Assembly (NCBI RefSeq): GCF_000816845.1
Contig: NZ_CP006877.1
Span: forward strand, 1,617,501 to 1,681,500
DNA: 64,000 bases
Source: Rhizobium gallicum bv. gallicum R602sp
Lineage (GTDB): Bacteria; Pseudomonadota; Alphaproteobacteria; Rhizobiales; Rhizobiaceae
Reading direction: 5' to 3'
A program made the position numbers and the translations under genes. The notes under the pieces are model-generated. The model saw only the letters and a list, made by a program, of their open reading frames with translations. It was not told the DNA's origin and made no database searches. Shown here piece after piece: positions 26,967 through 35,905 of the stretch; within the stretch, counting starts at the first letter, position 1, and every line of letters begins with the position of its first letter.

Positions 26967-28085
26967 ATGCGTGTCGGTTGCCCGAAGGAAATCAAGAATC
27001 ATGAATATCGTGTCGGCCTGACACCCGCTTCGGTTCGCGAATATGTCGCCCATGGCCATGACGTCTGGGTCGAGACAAAGGCAGGCTCCGGCATCGGTGC
27101 CGATGACGCTTCCTATATCGCCGCTGGCGCGAGGATCGCCGCCTCGGCCAAGGATATCTTCGATAAGTGCGACATGGTCGTGAAGGTCAAGGAGCCGCAG
27201 CCCTCGGAATGGGTGCAGCTTCGGGACGGCCAGCTTCTCTATACCTATCTCCACCTCGCGCCCGATCCAGAGCAGACCAAGGGCCTGCTTGCGTCCGGCG
27301 TCACCGCGATCGCTTATGAAACCGTTACCGACGAGCGCGGCGGTCTGCCGCTGCTTGCCCCGATGTCTGAAGTCGCGGGACGCCTGTCGATCCAGGCGGG
27401 GGCCACGGCGCTTCAAAAGGCCAATGGCGGCCTCGGCATCCTGCTCGGCGGGGTTCCCGGCGTGCTGCCGGCCAAGGTCGCGATCATTGGCGGCGGCGTC
27501 GTTGGCCTGCATGCGGCCAAGATGGCAGCCGGCCTGGGCGCCGATGTCAGTATCCTCGACAAGTCGCTGCCGCGCCTGCGCCAGCTCGACGACATTTTCG
27601 GCGGACGCATCCACACGCGTTATTCCAGCATCCAGGCACTGGAGGAAGAGGTCTTCACCGCCGATCTCGTCATCGGCGCCGTGCTCATTCCCGGTGCGGC
27701 CGCACCAAAGCTCGTCACCCGCGAAATGCTGTCCGGCATGAAGAAAGGCTCAGTCATCGTCGATGTCGCGATCGACCAGGGCGGCTGCTTTGAAACCTCG
27801 CATGCGACGACACATTCCGAGCCGACCTACGAGGTCGAAGGCGTGGTGCACTACTGCGTCGCCAACATGCCGGGTGCGGTTCCTGTCACCTCCGCGCATG
27901 CGCTGAACAACGCAACGCTCGTCCATGGCCTGGCGCTTGCCGACCGCAGCCTGCGCGCCATCGCTGAGGACAAGCATCTGCGAAACGGTCTCAACGTCCA
28001 CAGAGGCCGCATCACCAACAAGCCGGTCGCCGACGCGCTTGGTTATGAAGCCCACGCAGCGGAAAGCGTATTGAACGTAGCGTAA
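26967..28085 (+). CDS. ald: Alanine dehydrogenase
   Basis: A 372-residue cytosolic enzyme interconverting alanine with pyruvate, ammonia and NADH. Family marks: [20 protein letters not shown] at the start with the substrate arginine, [15 protein letters not shown], the Rossmann loop [17 protein letters not shown], and [36 protein letters not shown] near the C-terminus. AGAGGAACG precedes the ATG. In rhizobia Ald functions in alanine catabolism or production in free-living cells and bacteroids. Confidence 0.97.
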   Translation: MRVGCPKEIKNHEYRVGLTPASVREYVAHGHDVWVETKAGSGIGADDASYIAAGARIAASAKDIFDKCDMVVKVKEPQPSEWVQLRDGQLLYTYLHLAPDPEQTKGLLASGVTAIAYETVTDERGGLPLLAPMSEVAGRLSIQAGATALQKANGGLGILLGGVPGVLPAKVAIIGGGVVGLHAAKMAAGLGADVSILDKSLPRLRQLDDIFGGRIHTRYSSIQALEEEVFTADLVIGAVLIPGAAAPKLVTREMLSGMKKGSVIVDVAIDQGGCFETSHATTHSEPTYEVEGVVHYCVANMPGAVPVTSAHALNNATLVHGLALADRSLRAIAEDKHLRNGLNVHRGRITNKPVADALGYEAHAAESVLNVA

Positions 28086-28100
28086 TACCATCACGCTGCG

Positions 28101-28610
28101 TTAGATGAAGGCGCTGGCCTCGCTGAAGGCCGGCGCCTTTTGCTTGTCGATCCGGCACTGGAAGCAATTGTTGCGCGCCGAGCGCACATGCACGTATGCG
28201 ATCTCCCGGCGCTTCAGCAGCTCTTCGGCATAGCCCGGAACATCGGTGGTCGCGGTGACGGCTCCGGTGCCGTAGACAATTCGATTGTTCTCGCCATAGC
28301 CGCGCACGATAAAGTCGCGGCTCGTCTTCAGCACCGGCGGCAGCTCTTCCTCCGCTTTATAACGCTCGCACCGGTTCTTGTGCAGGAAGATCGGGCCGGT
28401 CTCGGCATAGGGCTGCAATTCCGGAAACGGGCGGTAAGCGAAAACAAGCAGCAAGTCGCCGGCATCGATATTCTTCAGGCAATGACGGCAGGGATGCCCC
28501 GGTCCATCGGAAACCATCGTTTCGGGCAGATTGTCATAGGCATCGCGGCCACCGGTCCAAAGGTGCTCGGCATCGGCGGTCGGCATGGCGGAATAACAGA
28601 TGGGTGGCAT
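28101..28610 (-). CDS. DUF1203 domain protein
   Basis: A 169-residue protein. The Cys/His pattern CRHCLKNI near residue 40 and the segment GDLLLVFAYRPFPELQPYAE match the DUF1203 family, whose function is not known. A second pair of cysteines (NNCFQCRID) near the end could bind metal together with the first. GGAGATTTGCC precedes the ATG. Its 3' end overlaps the ald terminator. Confidence 0.82.
   Translation of the reverse strand: MPPICYSAMPTADAEHLWTGGRDAYDNLPETMVSDGPGHPCRHCLKNIDAGDLLLVFAYRPFPELQPYAETGPIFLHKNRCERYKAEEELPPVLKTSRDFIVRGYGENNRIVYGTGAVTATTDVPGYAEELLKRREIAYVHVRSARNNCFQCRIDKQKAPAFSEASAFI
28108..28140 (+). terminator. Terminator of ald, overlapping the convergent gene
   Basis: The stem AAGGCGCTGGCC / GGCCGGCGCCTT (one mismatch) is followed by TTTTGC, starting 22 bases past the ald stop. 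It lies inside the last codons of the convergent DUF1203 gene. Confidence 0.8.
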
Positions 28611-28680
28611 GGCAAATCTCCTTCGTGATTGCCATGAAATGCACTTTTAGAGCCGGCCAAACCACCCGATTCCTGCCGGC

Positions 28681-29241
28681 TCAGCTCTTCCTGGCAATTT
28701 CCAGCAGTTCCTTGTCGCTAAGCGGTCGGACGATGCCGGTGCCGGTTGAGACTGGAGAGAAGCCGAACATCTGATAGAGCTGTAGGGCGCGCGGATGGTC
28801 GAGGTTGTTGGTCGTTGTCGTGACGCGCGTTGGGTTCAGCGTCCAGATGGCGTAGAGCGCCTGCAGCAGGAACCACTTGCCGATGCCGAGGCCGAGCGCG
28901 TGCTCGATGAGGCCGAAATGGCAAAGTTCGATCGTATCCTCGTCCTCGCAGAAATACTCGTAGAAGCCGGCGGGTGCGCCGTTGACATAGAGCACGCTGA
29001 TATTGTTGCGCTTGTCGTGCAGGGTTTCGGTAAGCGCCTCGTCGCTCATGCGCAGCCGGTCCACCCATTGCCAGCGGGCGCCGACCTGGCGGTAGAGATA
29101 GCGGTAGAACGGCAGCGGAATGCCCGGCGCGCGCATGATCGCCGTCTGGATGTTGACTGGCACCGGTAGGCTTGCCTTGGGCGGCGCCGTCATTTCCAGC
29201 CGGGTGATATGCGCCGTGAGCGAGGAGGGGGACTTCGCCAT
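28681..29241 (-). CDS. GNAT-family N-acetyltransferase
   Basis: A 186-residue protein. The acetyl-CoA motif is FGLIEHALGLGIGKWFLLQ, followed by YQMFGFSPV near the end. The substrate is unknown. The start at 29241 lies 8 bases after the sseA stop on the same strand, so it is probably the last gene of cysK-alaX-sseA-GNAT. The longer frame back to 29319 is inside sseA. Confidence 0.88.
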   Translation of the reverse strand: MAKSPSSLTAHITRLEMTAPPKASLPVPVNIQTAIMRAPGIPLPFYRYLYRQVGARWQWVDRLRMSDEALTETLHDKRNNISVLYVNGAPAGFYEYFCEDEDTIELCHFGLIEHALGLGIGKWFLLQALYAIWTLNPTRVTTTTNNLDHPRALQLYQMFGFSPVSTGTGIVRPLSDKELLEIARKS

Positions 29242-29249
29242 GGTGCGTC

Positions 29250-30119
29250 TCAGACCTTGATCGGGTCGGGCGGGCCGGTCACCACAGGGGTATCGTCGCG
29301 GCTGCCCCACTCGCTCCACGAGCCGTCATAGAGCTTGTTGTCGGTATGGCCGATCGATTCGAGCGCCAGCGTGATGATCGCAGCCGTAATCCCCGAGCCG
29401 CAGGAGGTGACGACCGGTTTCGAAAGGTCGATCCCCGCACTCTCGATGGTCTGCTTCAGCTCCGGCAGCGATTTGAAACGGCCCTGATTGGCAAAAACAC
29501 CGGAGGGAAGGCTGCGGGCGCCTGGCATATGGCCGGAGCGCATGCCGGCCCGCGGCTCCGGCTCGGTGGCGGCGAAACGTCCGGCGCTGCGCGCATCGGC
29601 GATCTGCAGCGCGCCGCTGGAAACGATGTCTCGCATGGTTTCGAGGGAAACGACGCGGCCTGCATCATAATTCGTCTTGAAGGTCGTCGGCTTATAGTTC
29701 GGGACATCCGTTTTCAGCGGTCTGCCCTCCGCCTTCCAGCCGTCGAGTCCGCCGTCGAGAACGAAGACGTTTTTCGCGCCCATGACCCGGAAGAGCCACC
29801 AGACGCGCGGCGAGGCGAACATGCCGATACCGTCATAGACCACGATACGGTCCGTCTCGCTGATACCGAGCTTGCCGGCTTCTTCGGCGAAATAATCCGG
29901 AGAGGGGATGGTATGCGGCAGCCCGGTGGAATGATCCGCAATCTTGTCTTGGTCGAAGCGGATCGCGCCCGGAATGTGGCCACTTGCATATTCGGCGTCC
30001 GCGTCGCGATTCTGCGCCGGGAGATAGAAAGAGGCATCCAGCACGCGCAGGTCCGGCTTTCCGAGCTCGCCCTGCAGCCAATCGGCCGAGACGACGAAAC
30101 GGCTCTTCTCTTCGCTCAT
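29250..30119 (-). CDS. sseA: 3-mercaptopyruvate sulfurtransferase
   Basis: A 289-residue protein with two rhodanese domains (about 8-130, inactive; about 155-285, catalytic). The active-site loop is CGSGITA with Cys240, matching the CG[ST]GxT signature of mercaptopyruvate sulfurtransferases rather than the CRKGVT of thiosulfate sulfurtransferases. It moves sulfur from mercaptopyruvate (a cysteine transamination product) to a thiol acceptor. Its place in an operon with cysK fits cysteine sulfur metabolism. Confidence 0.94.
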   Translation of the reverse strand: MSEEKSRFVVSADWLQGELGKPDLRVLDASFYLPAQNRDADAEYASGHIPGAIRFDQDKIADHSTGLPHTIPSPDYFAEEAGKLGISETDRIVVYDGIGMFASPRVWWLFRVMGAKNVFVLDGGLDGWKAEGRPLKTDVPNYKPTTFKTNYDAGRVVSLETMRDIVSSGALQIADARSAGRFAATEPEPRAGMRSGHMPGARSLPSGVFANQGRFKSLPELKQTIESAGIDLSKPVVTSCGSGITAAIITLALESIGHTDNKLYDGSWSEWGSRDDTPVVTGPPDPIKV

Positions 30120-30140
30120 TCTGATCTCTCCCTGATTGTC

Positions 30141-30878
30141 TTAGGCTTCGTTGCCGGGCACGCCGAAGCGGATGCGGAAGCGGCGGTTCTCCTTACCCTT
30201 CTTCTCGATCTTGGCAATGTGGACCTGACCGACTTCCTGCGTTTCGGAGACATGTGTGCCGCCGCAGGGCTGGCTGTCAATCGCCGAGTTTTCGCCGATA
30301 CAGACGAGGCTGACGCGGCCAAGTCCCATCGGCGGGCGCACGTTCTTCGATTTCACGATGCCGGGGTTCGCAGCCAGGTCCTCGTCGGTGATCCACTGGA
30401 CATAGACCGGGTAGTTGTGGGCAACGAGTTCCATCATCTTCGCCGTCACCTCTTCCTTGTCGATCGTCTCGCTCATGTCGAAATCGATGCGGCTCTCGTC
30501 CTCGCCAACAGCGGCACCCGTGATCGGATAGGAACAGACGACCGAAAGCAGGTGGCAGGCTGTGTGCATGCGCATTAGCCGGTAGCGGCGCGGCCAGTCG
30601 ACATGCAGGACGAGCCTTTCGCCGATTACCGGCTGCGGCTGGCCCGCAGACGGGACGTGGACGACGATATCCTTGGTCGCCCCGTGCTTCGTCGGGCCAA
30701 GGTCGATCTTCGAACCGTCGGCGCGCTCCAGAAAGCCCGTATCGCCCGGTTGGCCGCCGGACGCTGCATAAAAGCAGGTCTGATCCAGCTCGATGCCCCC
30801 GCCTTCGTGGATGGCGGTGACCACCGCCTCGCATGTCGATAGATAGAAATCGTCACGATAGAGGGCATTGACTGGCAT
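30141..30878 (-). CDS. Alanyl-tRNA editing protein (AlaX family)
   Basis: A 245-residue stand-alone editing enzyme that hydrolyses serine or glycine wrongly attached to tRNA-Ala. Zinc ligands are visible: His105 and His109 in HTACHLL, and Cys205 and His209 in CGGTHV. The N-terminal YAASGGQPGDTGFL is also typical. The start at 30878 lies 5 bases after the cysK stop codon, so the two are tightly coupled. Why an Ala-tRNA editor sits between cysteine synthase and a sulfurtransferase is not obvious. Confidence 0.92.
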   Translation of the reverse strand: MPVNALYRDDFYLSTCEAVVTAIHEGGGIELDQTCFYAASGGQPGDTGFLERADGSKIDLGPTKHGATKDIVVHVPSAGQPQPVIGERLVLHVDWPRRYRLMRMHTACHLLSVVCSYPITGAAVGEDESRIDFDMSETIDKEEVTAKMMELVAHNYPVYVQWITDEDLAANPGIVKSKNVRPPMGLGRVSLVCIGENSAIDSQPCGGTHVSETQEVGQVHIAKIEKKGKENRRFRIRFGVPGNEA

Positions 30879-30883
30879 GGGGC

Positions 30884-31924
30884 TCACGCTGCTGGTTCGT
30901 AGGGTATCTTTATGTCCTGCGACGCGGTCAGCCACGAGGGAACGGGCAGGCCCTTTGACGTCAGGAAATCGGGGTTGAAGAGCTTTGACTGGTAGCGGTT
31001 GCCGTAGTCGCAAAGGATCGTCACCACGGTGTGACCCGGGCCAAGATCCTTCGCAAGACGTACCGCACCGGCAATATTGATTCCCGTCGAACCGCCGAGG
31101 CAGAGCCCTTCGTGTTCGACGAGATCGAAGACATAGGGCAGCGCTTCGGTGTCGGAAATCTGATAGGCGAAATCCGGCGTGAAGCCTTCGAGATTGGCCG
31201 TGATGCGACCCTGGCCGATGCCCTCGGTGATCGAGGAGCCGGAGGATTTCAATTCACCGTTCTTGTAGAACTCGTAAAGTGCTGCCCCCTCAGGATCGGC
31301 GATACCGATCTTGACGTCCTTGCGGAACGCCTTGAGGCCCGCCGCGACGCCCGCAAGCGTGCCTCCAGAGCCGACGGCGCTGACGAAACCGTCGACCTTG
31401 CCGTCAGTATCCTTCCAGATTTCCGCGGCCGTGGTCTCGATGTGTGCCTGGCGGTTCGCGATATTGTCGAACTGGTTCGCCCAGATGGCTCCGTTCGGAT
31501 CGGACTTCGCCAGCTGTTCTGCCAGGCGGCCGGAAACCTTCACATAGTTGTTCGGGTTCTTGTAAGGCACGGCAGGCACTTCGACCAGTTCGGCGCCGAG
31601 CAACTTCAGCGCGTCTTTCTTCTCCTGGCTCTGCGTTTCGGGGATGACGATCACCGTGCGGTAGCCGAGCGCGTTGGCGACGACCGCCAGCCCGATGCCG
31701 GTATTGCCGGCGGTGCCCTCGACAATCACACCGCCCGGCCTCAGTAGCCCCTTCTTCTCGGCATCGCGGATGATGTAAAGCGCGGCGCGGTCTTTCACCG
31801 ACTGGCCGGGGTTGAGGAACTCCGCCTTGCCGAGGATGGTGCAGCCGGTCGCTTCGGATGCGCCCTTGAGCTTGATGAGCGGAGTGTTGCCGATCGCCTC
31901 GATGACGGATGGATGGAAGGTCAT
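30884..31924 (-). CDS. cysK: Cysteine synthase A
   Basis: A 346-residue PLP enzyme that makes cysteine from O-acetylserine and sulfide. The PLP lysine is Lys44 in GQSVKDRAA; EGTAGNTGIGLAVVA binds the substrate and VGSGGTLAGVAAGL holds the phosphate. It is the first gene of the leftward cysK-alaX-sseA-GNAT unit. It is slightly longer than standard CysK (about 320 residues), mostly at the C-terminus. Confidence 0.94.
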   Translation of the reverse strand: MTFHPSVIEAIGNTPLIKLKGASEATGCTILGKAEFLNPGQSVKDRAALYIIRDAEKKGLLRPGGVIVEGTAGNTGIGLAVVANALGYRTVIVIPETQSQEKKDALKLLGAELVEVPAVPYKNPNNYVKVSGRLAEQLAKSDPNGAIWANQFDNIANRQAHIETTAAEIWKDTDGKVDGFVSAVGSGGTLAGVAAGLKAFRKDVKIGIADPEGAALYEFYKNGELKSSGSSITEGIGQGRITANLEGFTPDFAYQISDTEALPYVFDLVEHEGLCLGGSTGINIAGAVRLAKDLGPGHTVVTILCDYGNRYQSKLFNPDFLTSKGLPVPSWLTASQDIKIPYEPAA

Positions 31925-32233
31925 GGAATCTGCCTCTGTGGAACTGGTAGTTTAGGAACGGTCTTTTCCCTTCACAAGGCTGGGTTGGCAAGAAATGCTA
32001 TTCCATGGCCCCGCCTGCGACGATAAAATTAGACTTCCGCTTTCAAAAATCCCACGTGACTTGCAATTTGCGTCGGACTGCCCGCCTCAAGCACACCAAA
32101 ACCCTCGACGGGATCATCGGCGGCCGGATCGGCTGAAATGAGCCACAATAGCGTGATAAAGGCATGAATCCGGGAGGCAGCGAGGAACTTCCGGTTCTGG
32201 TTTTGTGCTGAATCGGCAGTCTGGAGGAAGTCA

Positions 32234-33073
32234 ATGATGCGTGATTTCATCGCCCGTCCCGAACATGGCATCGCCTGGATTTCCGGCGCGAATTCAGGCA
32301 TCGGACGGGCATTGGCGCTGAAACTGGCAGGCGAGGGATACAAAGTCGCCGTCACCGCGGGCAATCATGAAGAGCTGGCCGAACTTCAGACCGAAGCAAG
32401 CGGGCTTTCCGGCAGCATCGTCGTTCTCGATGGCGACGTGACCGATCCCGAGGATATGGAGCATGTGCTTGCCTCGATCGAATACGAGCACGGCGCGCTC
32501 GCCCTGGCGATCTTCAATACCGGCATTTACCAGCCTGTGCATGCCGAGGAATTGAACCGTGCGGATTTCGAGAAGAGCTTCGCCGTCAACCTCTGCGGTG
32601 TTGTCAATTGCCTCCTGCCTGCAATTCGGCACATGAAGGCCAAGGGGCAGGGGCAGATCGCCATCGTCTCGTCCGCCGCCGGCTATGGCGGCCTGCCTAC
32701 GAGCGCGGCCTATGGCGCCACCGAGGCGGCGCTGATCAACATGGCCGAAAGCCTGAAATTTGACCTCGACAAGATGGGTATCCGCATCCAGATCATCTGC
32801 CCCGGCTTTGCCGATATGCCGGCGGCGCGCGAGAACAGCTTCCCGCTGCCGACGCTCGTGTCGCCTGCGGAAGCCGCCGAACAGATTGCGGCAGGCCTCA
32901 AATCCAATCGCTTCGAAGTAAGTTTTCCGAAGCGCTTCACCTATATGCTGAAACTCCTTCGGCTGATGCCCTACGGCCTCTACTTCCGGCTGGTGAATCG
33001 TTCGGCGCGCTGGTGGAAGCATCCACCCCCTTCGTCCGGCCACCATCCGGCGACACCGCATCCTGCGGAGTGA
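32234..33073 (+). CDS. Short-chain dehydrogenase/reductase with altered active site
   Basis: A 279-residue SDR-fold protein. The nucleotide loop SGANSGIGRA (residues 17-26), a Ser pair at 146-147 and Tyr160 (AAYGATEAA) are present. The catalytic Lys of the YxxxK motif is replaced by Glu164 (codon GAG; AAG would restore it), so normal hydride-transfer catalysis is doubtful. The C-terminus is basic and aromatic (YGLYFRLVNRSARWW), perhaps membrane-associated. GGAGG precedes the ATG. Substrate unknown. Confidence 0.87.
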   Translation: MMRDFIARPEHGIAWISGANSGIGRALALKLAGEGYKVAVTAGNHEELAELQTEASGLSGSIVVLDGDVTDPEDMEHVLASIEYEHGALALAIFNTGIYQPVHAEELNRADFEKSFAVNLCGVVNCLLPAIRHMKAKGQGQIAIVSSAAGYGGLPTSAAYGATEAALINMAESLKFDLDKMGIRIQIICPGFADMPAARENSFPLPTLVSPAEAAEQIAAGLKSNRFEVSFPKRFTYMLKLLRLMPYGLYFRLVNRSARWWKHPPPSSGHHPATPHPAE

Positions 33074-33123
33074 TTGGGGTAAAGTCTCTCAGTGCAGCCT
33101 ACGGCCAATGAAGAAGAGCCGGT

Positions 33124-33447
33124 TCACGAAGGCGTGCTCGCCCGCCCTGCCGATAATCCGGTCAGCAAGATTGACGAGCATTTGCCTTGGAACTGGAAAG
33201 CGAAAAGCGCTGCTAATCTCGGCGGCCGCGTAAACAAGGCCCGAAAAAGCTCCTCCGAGCGCTGTAGGCCTTCATCCGTCAAGATCAATGACTTCGTTTT
33301 GCTCGCCGGATCGCCGATCAGGCCCTTCTTGAACAATCGATCTGTTGCATTCCAATCAAAACCCTTCGACGCCCGACGCCCGTCATGCAACGTCAGCCAT
33401 AGTAGCGCCAAGACAGCGTCGTCGATCTTGTCCTCGTCGATGTCCAT
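33124..33447 (-). CDS. DUF6429 family protein
   Basis: A 107-residue protein. DEDKIDDAVLALLWLTLHDG at the start, then GFDWNATDRLFKKGLI and LILTDEGLQRSEELF, match the DUF6429 family, a winged-helix-like small protein common in rhizobia. The last 30 or so residues (after LFTRPP) have no obvious family match and may be a read-through extension. Function unknown. Convergent with the SDR gene. Confidence 0.78.
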   Translation of the reverse strand: MDIDEDKIDDAVLALLWLTLHDGRRASKGFDWNATDRLFKKGLIGDPASKTKSLILTDEGLQRSEELFRALFTRPPRLAALFAFQFQGKCSSILLTGLSAGRASTPS

Positions 33448-33585
33448 GCTCCGATCATAACATGCAAGCGACCCAATCTCATGCGACCTTCAGCGTATGC
33501 ATACTCAGGCGCCGGCTTTTTTCGCTAACGCAAGGAAATATCGATGGCCAACGATATCGGGTAGACCCTGAGATCGGCCCGGCGC

Positions 33586-33966
33586 CTACCGGTAATCATC
33601 ACGATCGCCTCTGGACGATGATGCCCCTTCCAATCTGTCCAGCATTTGCAAGAGAAGGTCGGCGCAAACCTTTGTCGGTTCGTCATCGGCACACTTGATG
33701 TCAATTTCAACGTCTCCATCATGGATGTGAAAATGCGCCGCCTTCGATGGGGGAGGAAGGGGTGGACGATCACGCATTCGTCCCCTGCGCCAACCAAGAC
33801 GACGACGATCCTCATCTGAGGGAGCGGCTTGCTGACCGGGCGGAGTGGATTCAGGCGCCGCTGTTGCATTGTCTGGCGGCCGCGGCGTGTCGGTGGGCTG
33901 CTGGGCAAAGCTTGCGCCGGCGGTCAATGCCAAGGTAACGGCTGCAATGGAAAGGATGGGTTTCAT
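33586..33966 (-). CDS. Small secreted hypothetical protein
   Basis: A 126-residue protein with a clear signal peptide (MKPILSIAAVTLALTAGASFAQ). After it comes a Pro/Asp/Arg-rich, probably disordered segment, then a short C-terminal domain (HFHIHDGDVEIDIKCADDE, VCADLLLQMLDRLEG) with two cysteines that could form a disulfide. No family recognised. The start at 33966 is the one that gives the signal peptide. Confidence 0.65.
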   Translation of the reverse strand: MKPILSIAAVTLALTAGASFAQQPTDTPRPPDNATAAPESTPPGQQAAPSDEDRRRLGWRRGRMRDRPPLPPPSKAAHFHIHDGDVEIDIKCADDEPTKVCADLLLQMLDRLEGASSSRGDRDDYR

Positions 33967-34290
33967 GACTGATCCTCGGATTTCGCACATGAAGGAACGC
34001 CTCGCACCGAGGTTGGTTGCAACGATACTTTTAAGGGCTAAATGGCGTTGCGCTAATGACGACGTATTGGAAGAGCGTCGTGTCCGACATAGCTTGCGGC
34101 GCTTCGAACCATCAAGGTCGTTCCAGCCTTCTAAGCCGGCGTTGGGAGCATGAGGAGGGCCGATATAAAGTCCTGCTGCAAAAGGTCCTCATCGCGCTCG
34201 TGAGGGCCGCGCGAGATATATTCCTGCACAAAATCGAAGCCACAGCAGGAGTTTAGCCACCAACAGGAAATAAGTAGTCGGAATAAAATG

Positions 34291-34320
34291 AGGAGCCGGT
34301 TCATTCAAGAACCGACTCCT
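34291..34320 (-). terminator. Terminator downstream of tRNA-Asn
   Basis: AGGAGCCGGTTC / GAACCGACTCCT form a 12-bp stem with one mismatch around ATTCAA. On the minus strand it is followed by CATTTTATTCC. It lies 32 bases past the 3' end of the leftward tRNA-Asn gene. Confidence 0.7.
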
Positions 34321-34351
34321 GCAAATGCATCAACCACTTAGGTTGGAAATC

Positions 34352-34426
34352 TGGCTCCCCGGGCCGGATTCGAACCGGCGACCTGTCGATTAACAGTCGA
34401 ATGCTCTACCGCTGAGCTACCAGGGA
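34352..34426 (-). tRNA. tRNA-Asn (anticodon GUU)
   Basis: 75 bases with encoded CCA. The acceptor stem TCCCTGG pairs with CCGGGGA, the anticodon loop is CTGTTAA (GUU), and the T loop is GGTTCGAATCC. Confidence 0.97.
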
Positions 34427-34543
34427 TCACCGCTTGGCGCGGCGTGAGTGGGCTAATACAAATGCTTGTTCGATTTGCCAAGCAGTTTTTTCAAAAAAAT
34501 GACATCCGCTTGCATTTGCGGCGTTTGTTACCATCTCCTGTGC

Positions 34544-34840
34544 ATGACTGACGGGAAAGACAATAGCAGAAACCCGCGCGAAAAGCGCTTCGGCATCGAT
34601 CATACAACGGGAAAGCTCGTTCTCGGTTCCCTGCACATCCCTCTGCCGCGCTCGCGGATTGCCCGCGTGTTCATAGGCGTCCTGCTGATCTTCTGCGGTA
34701 TCCTGGGCTTTCTGCCGGTTCTCGGCTTCTGGATGATACCGCTCGGCTTCATCGTTCTCTCGCACGACCTGCCGTTCGCCCGCAGATGGCGCCGCCGATT
34801 CTCCATCTGGTGGCACAGGCGGAACACGTCCGCAGGCTGA
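34544..34840 (+). CDS. Small inner-membrane protein, 98 residues
   Basis: Charged N-terminus, then two closely spaced hydrophobic segments (IARVFIGVLLIFCGILGFLP and VLGFWMIPLGFIVLS) and a strongly basic C-terminal tail (RRWRRRFSIWWHRR). The tail predicts both ends in the cytoplasm. No characterised family was recognised. I chose the ATG at 34544 (MTDGKDNSRN); the frame is open from 34466 but the extension is not membrane-protein-like. Confidence 0.65.
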   Translation: MTDGKDNSRNPREKRFGIDHTTGKLVLGSLHIPLPRSRIARVFIGVLLIFCGILGFLPVLGFWMIPLGFIVLSHDLPFARRWRRRFSIWWHRRNTSAG

Positions 34841-34985
34841 TGGAGAAACCAAGGAAAAGAGCGTGTGAAGAACGGTTCGGAACACCGTTCAGAGGTTGCC
34901 GGGGTCATTTTTCAGAAATGGCCTCTTGCGATTTTTCTAGGATGGTTCTAAACGCTCGCCACGGTTCGATTACTTGAACCTGTGA

Positions 34986-35059
34986 GGCCTCGTGGCGGAG
35001 TGGTGACGCAGAGGACTGCAAATCCTTGTACCCCGGTTCAATTCCGGGCGAGGCCTCCA
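34986..35059 (+). tRNA. tRNA-Cys (anticodon GCA), prophage attachment locus
   Basis: 74 bases with encoded CCA. The acceptor stem GGCCTCG pairs with CGAGGCC, the anticodon loop is CTGCAAA (GCA), and the T loop is GGTTCAATTCC. The broken integrase 117 bases downstream points toward it, as expected when a prophage integrates into the 3' end of a tRNA gene. Confidence 0.97.
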
Positions 35060-35175
35060 AACTTTATTCACCCCAGTTGTAAGTAGTCGATTTTGCTTGA
35101 TTATTTCTCGGGTGCGGCAATCTGGACTTGAACCGCTCCGCCACACCAAAGCAGGTGTGGCAACCCGTTCCCGGT

Positions 35176-35905
35176 TTAACCGTCCGTCCCATCAGCCGCC
35201 GGCAACAATTTTGTGCCGATTCCGTCCCAATTGATCTTGCCTACAGCCATCCTCGCAAGACGTGCCCGGTTTGCATCCCGGGTGTAGATTTTCGACGTCT
35301 TTGCATCTTTCCAGCCGAACATCGCCTCAAGCATATTATCGGTCGCTTCGTTACGAGCGACATTCGTGGCCAGTCCCTTGCGCACGGAATGCGATGTCAG
35401 ATGCGGCATTCCCGCCTGTCTCCACCAATCCGAAATGCGATTGCCAAGCCCCTTCACGCTGAACGGCTTGCCGAATTCTGTGACGAGGTGCGTCAATGCT
35501 GTGACTTTGTGCGTTGCCAAGACGCCTTCGAGAATCGGATGAATGGCGATCTCGATATCAACAGGCGTCCGGTTGCGATTCTTGAAGAGCCGAAGCTTGA
35601 ATGCATCCAGCCTGCGATGCTGCGGACCAAGCACGGCTAGATCCGATACGCGCAAGCCTGTGTACGTCTAGATTGCCTCATAGAGCACAGCCTTGGAGTT
35701 TATGCCGTGATGCTCGATGAAGCGATCGACGTCTTCCGGCTTGGCCGTCTCGTGGCCAATCGCTGTAAGCGCGGAAAGGGTCAACGAGGCGCGCGATATT
35801 TGGCGAGATCGGCTTATTGTCCTTCTTCGTCTCAAAGACCTGGCGAAGGACTTTCAGGCGCTCGTCGGCTGCGAATGACGTTTCCTTCTTGCGATCCCGG
35901 AGAAC
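35176..35905 (-). pseudogene. Broken tyrosine-family phage integrase
   Basis: The C-terminal half reads GLRVSDLAVLGPQHRRLD, then TSHSVRKGLATNVARNEAT (catalytic R and H region) and KIYTRDANR with the likely nucleophile Tyr. Upstream, an in-frame TAG near 35670 and a frame change near 35780 (needed to join ISPNIARLVDP to SALTAIGHETAKPEDVD) break it. The N-terminal DNA-binding part is missing, replaced by an HNH gene fragment. It reads toward the tRNA-Cys gene. Confidence 0.85.

Noticed and set aside
26808..27614. N-terminal extension of aldR to 27614
   Set aside because: The extra 269 codons are antisense to ald; the Lrp domain starts at 26807 with a normal Met.
35141..35162. Terminator of the integrase (GCCACACC/GGTGTGGC hairpin)
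   Set aside because: The stem is perfect, but no T-run follows on either strand.
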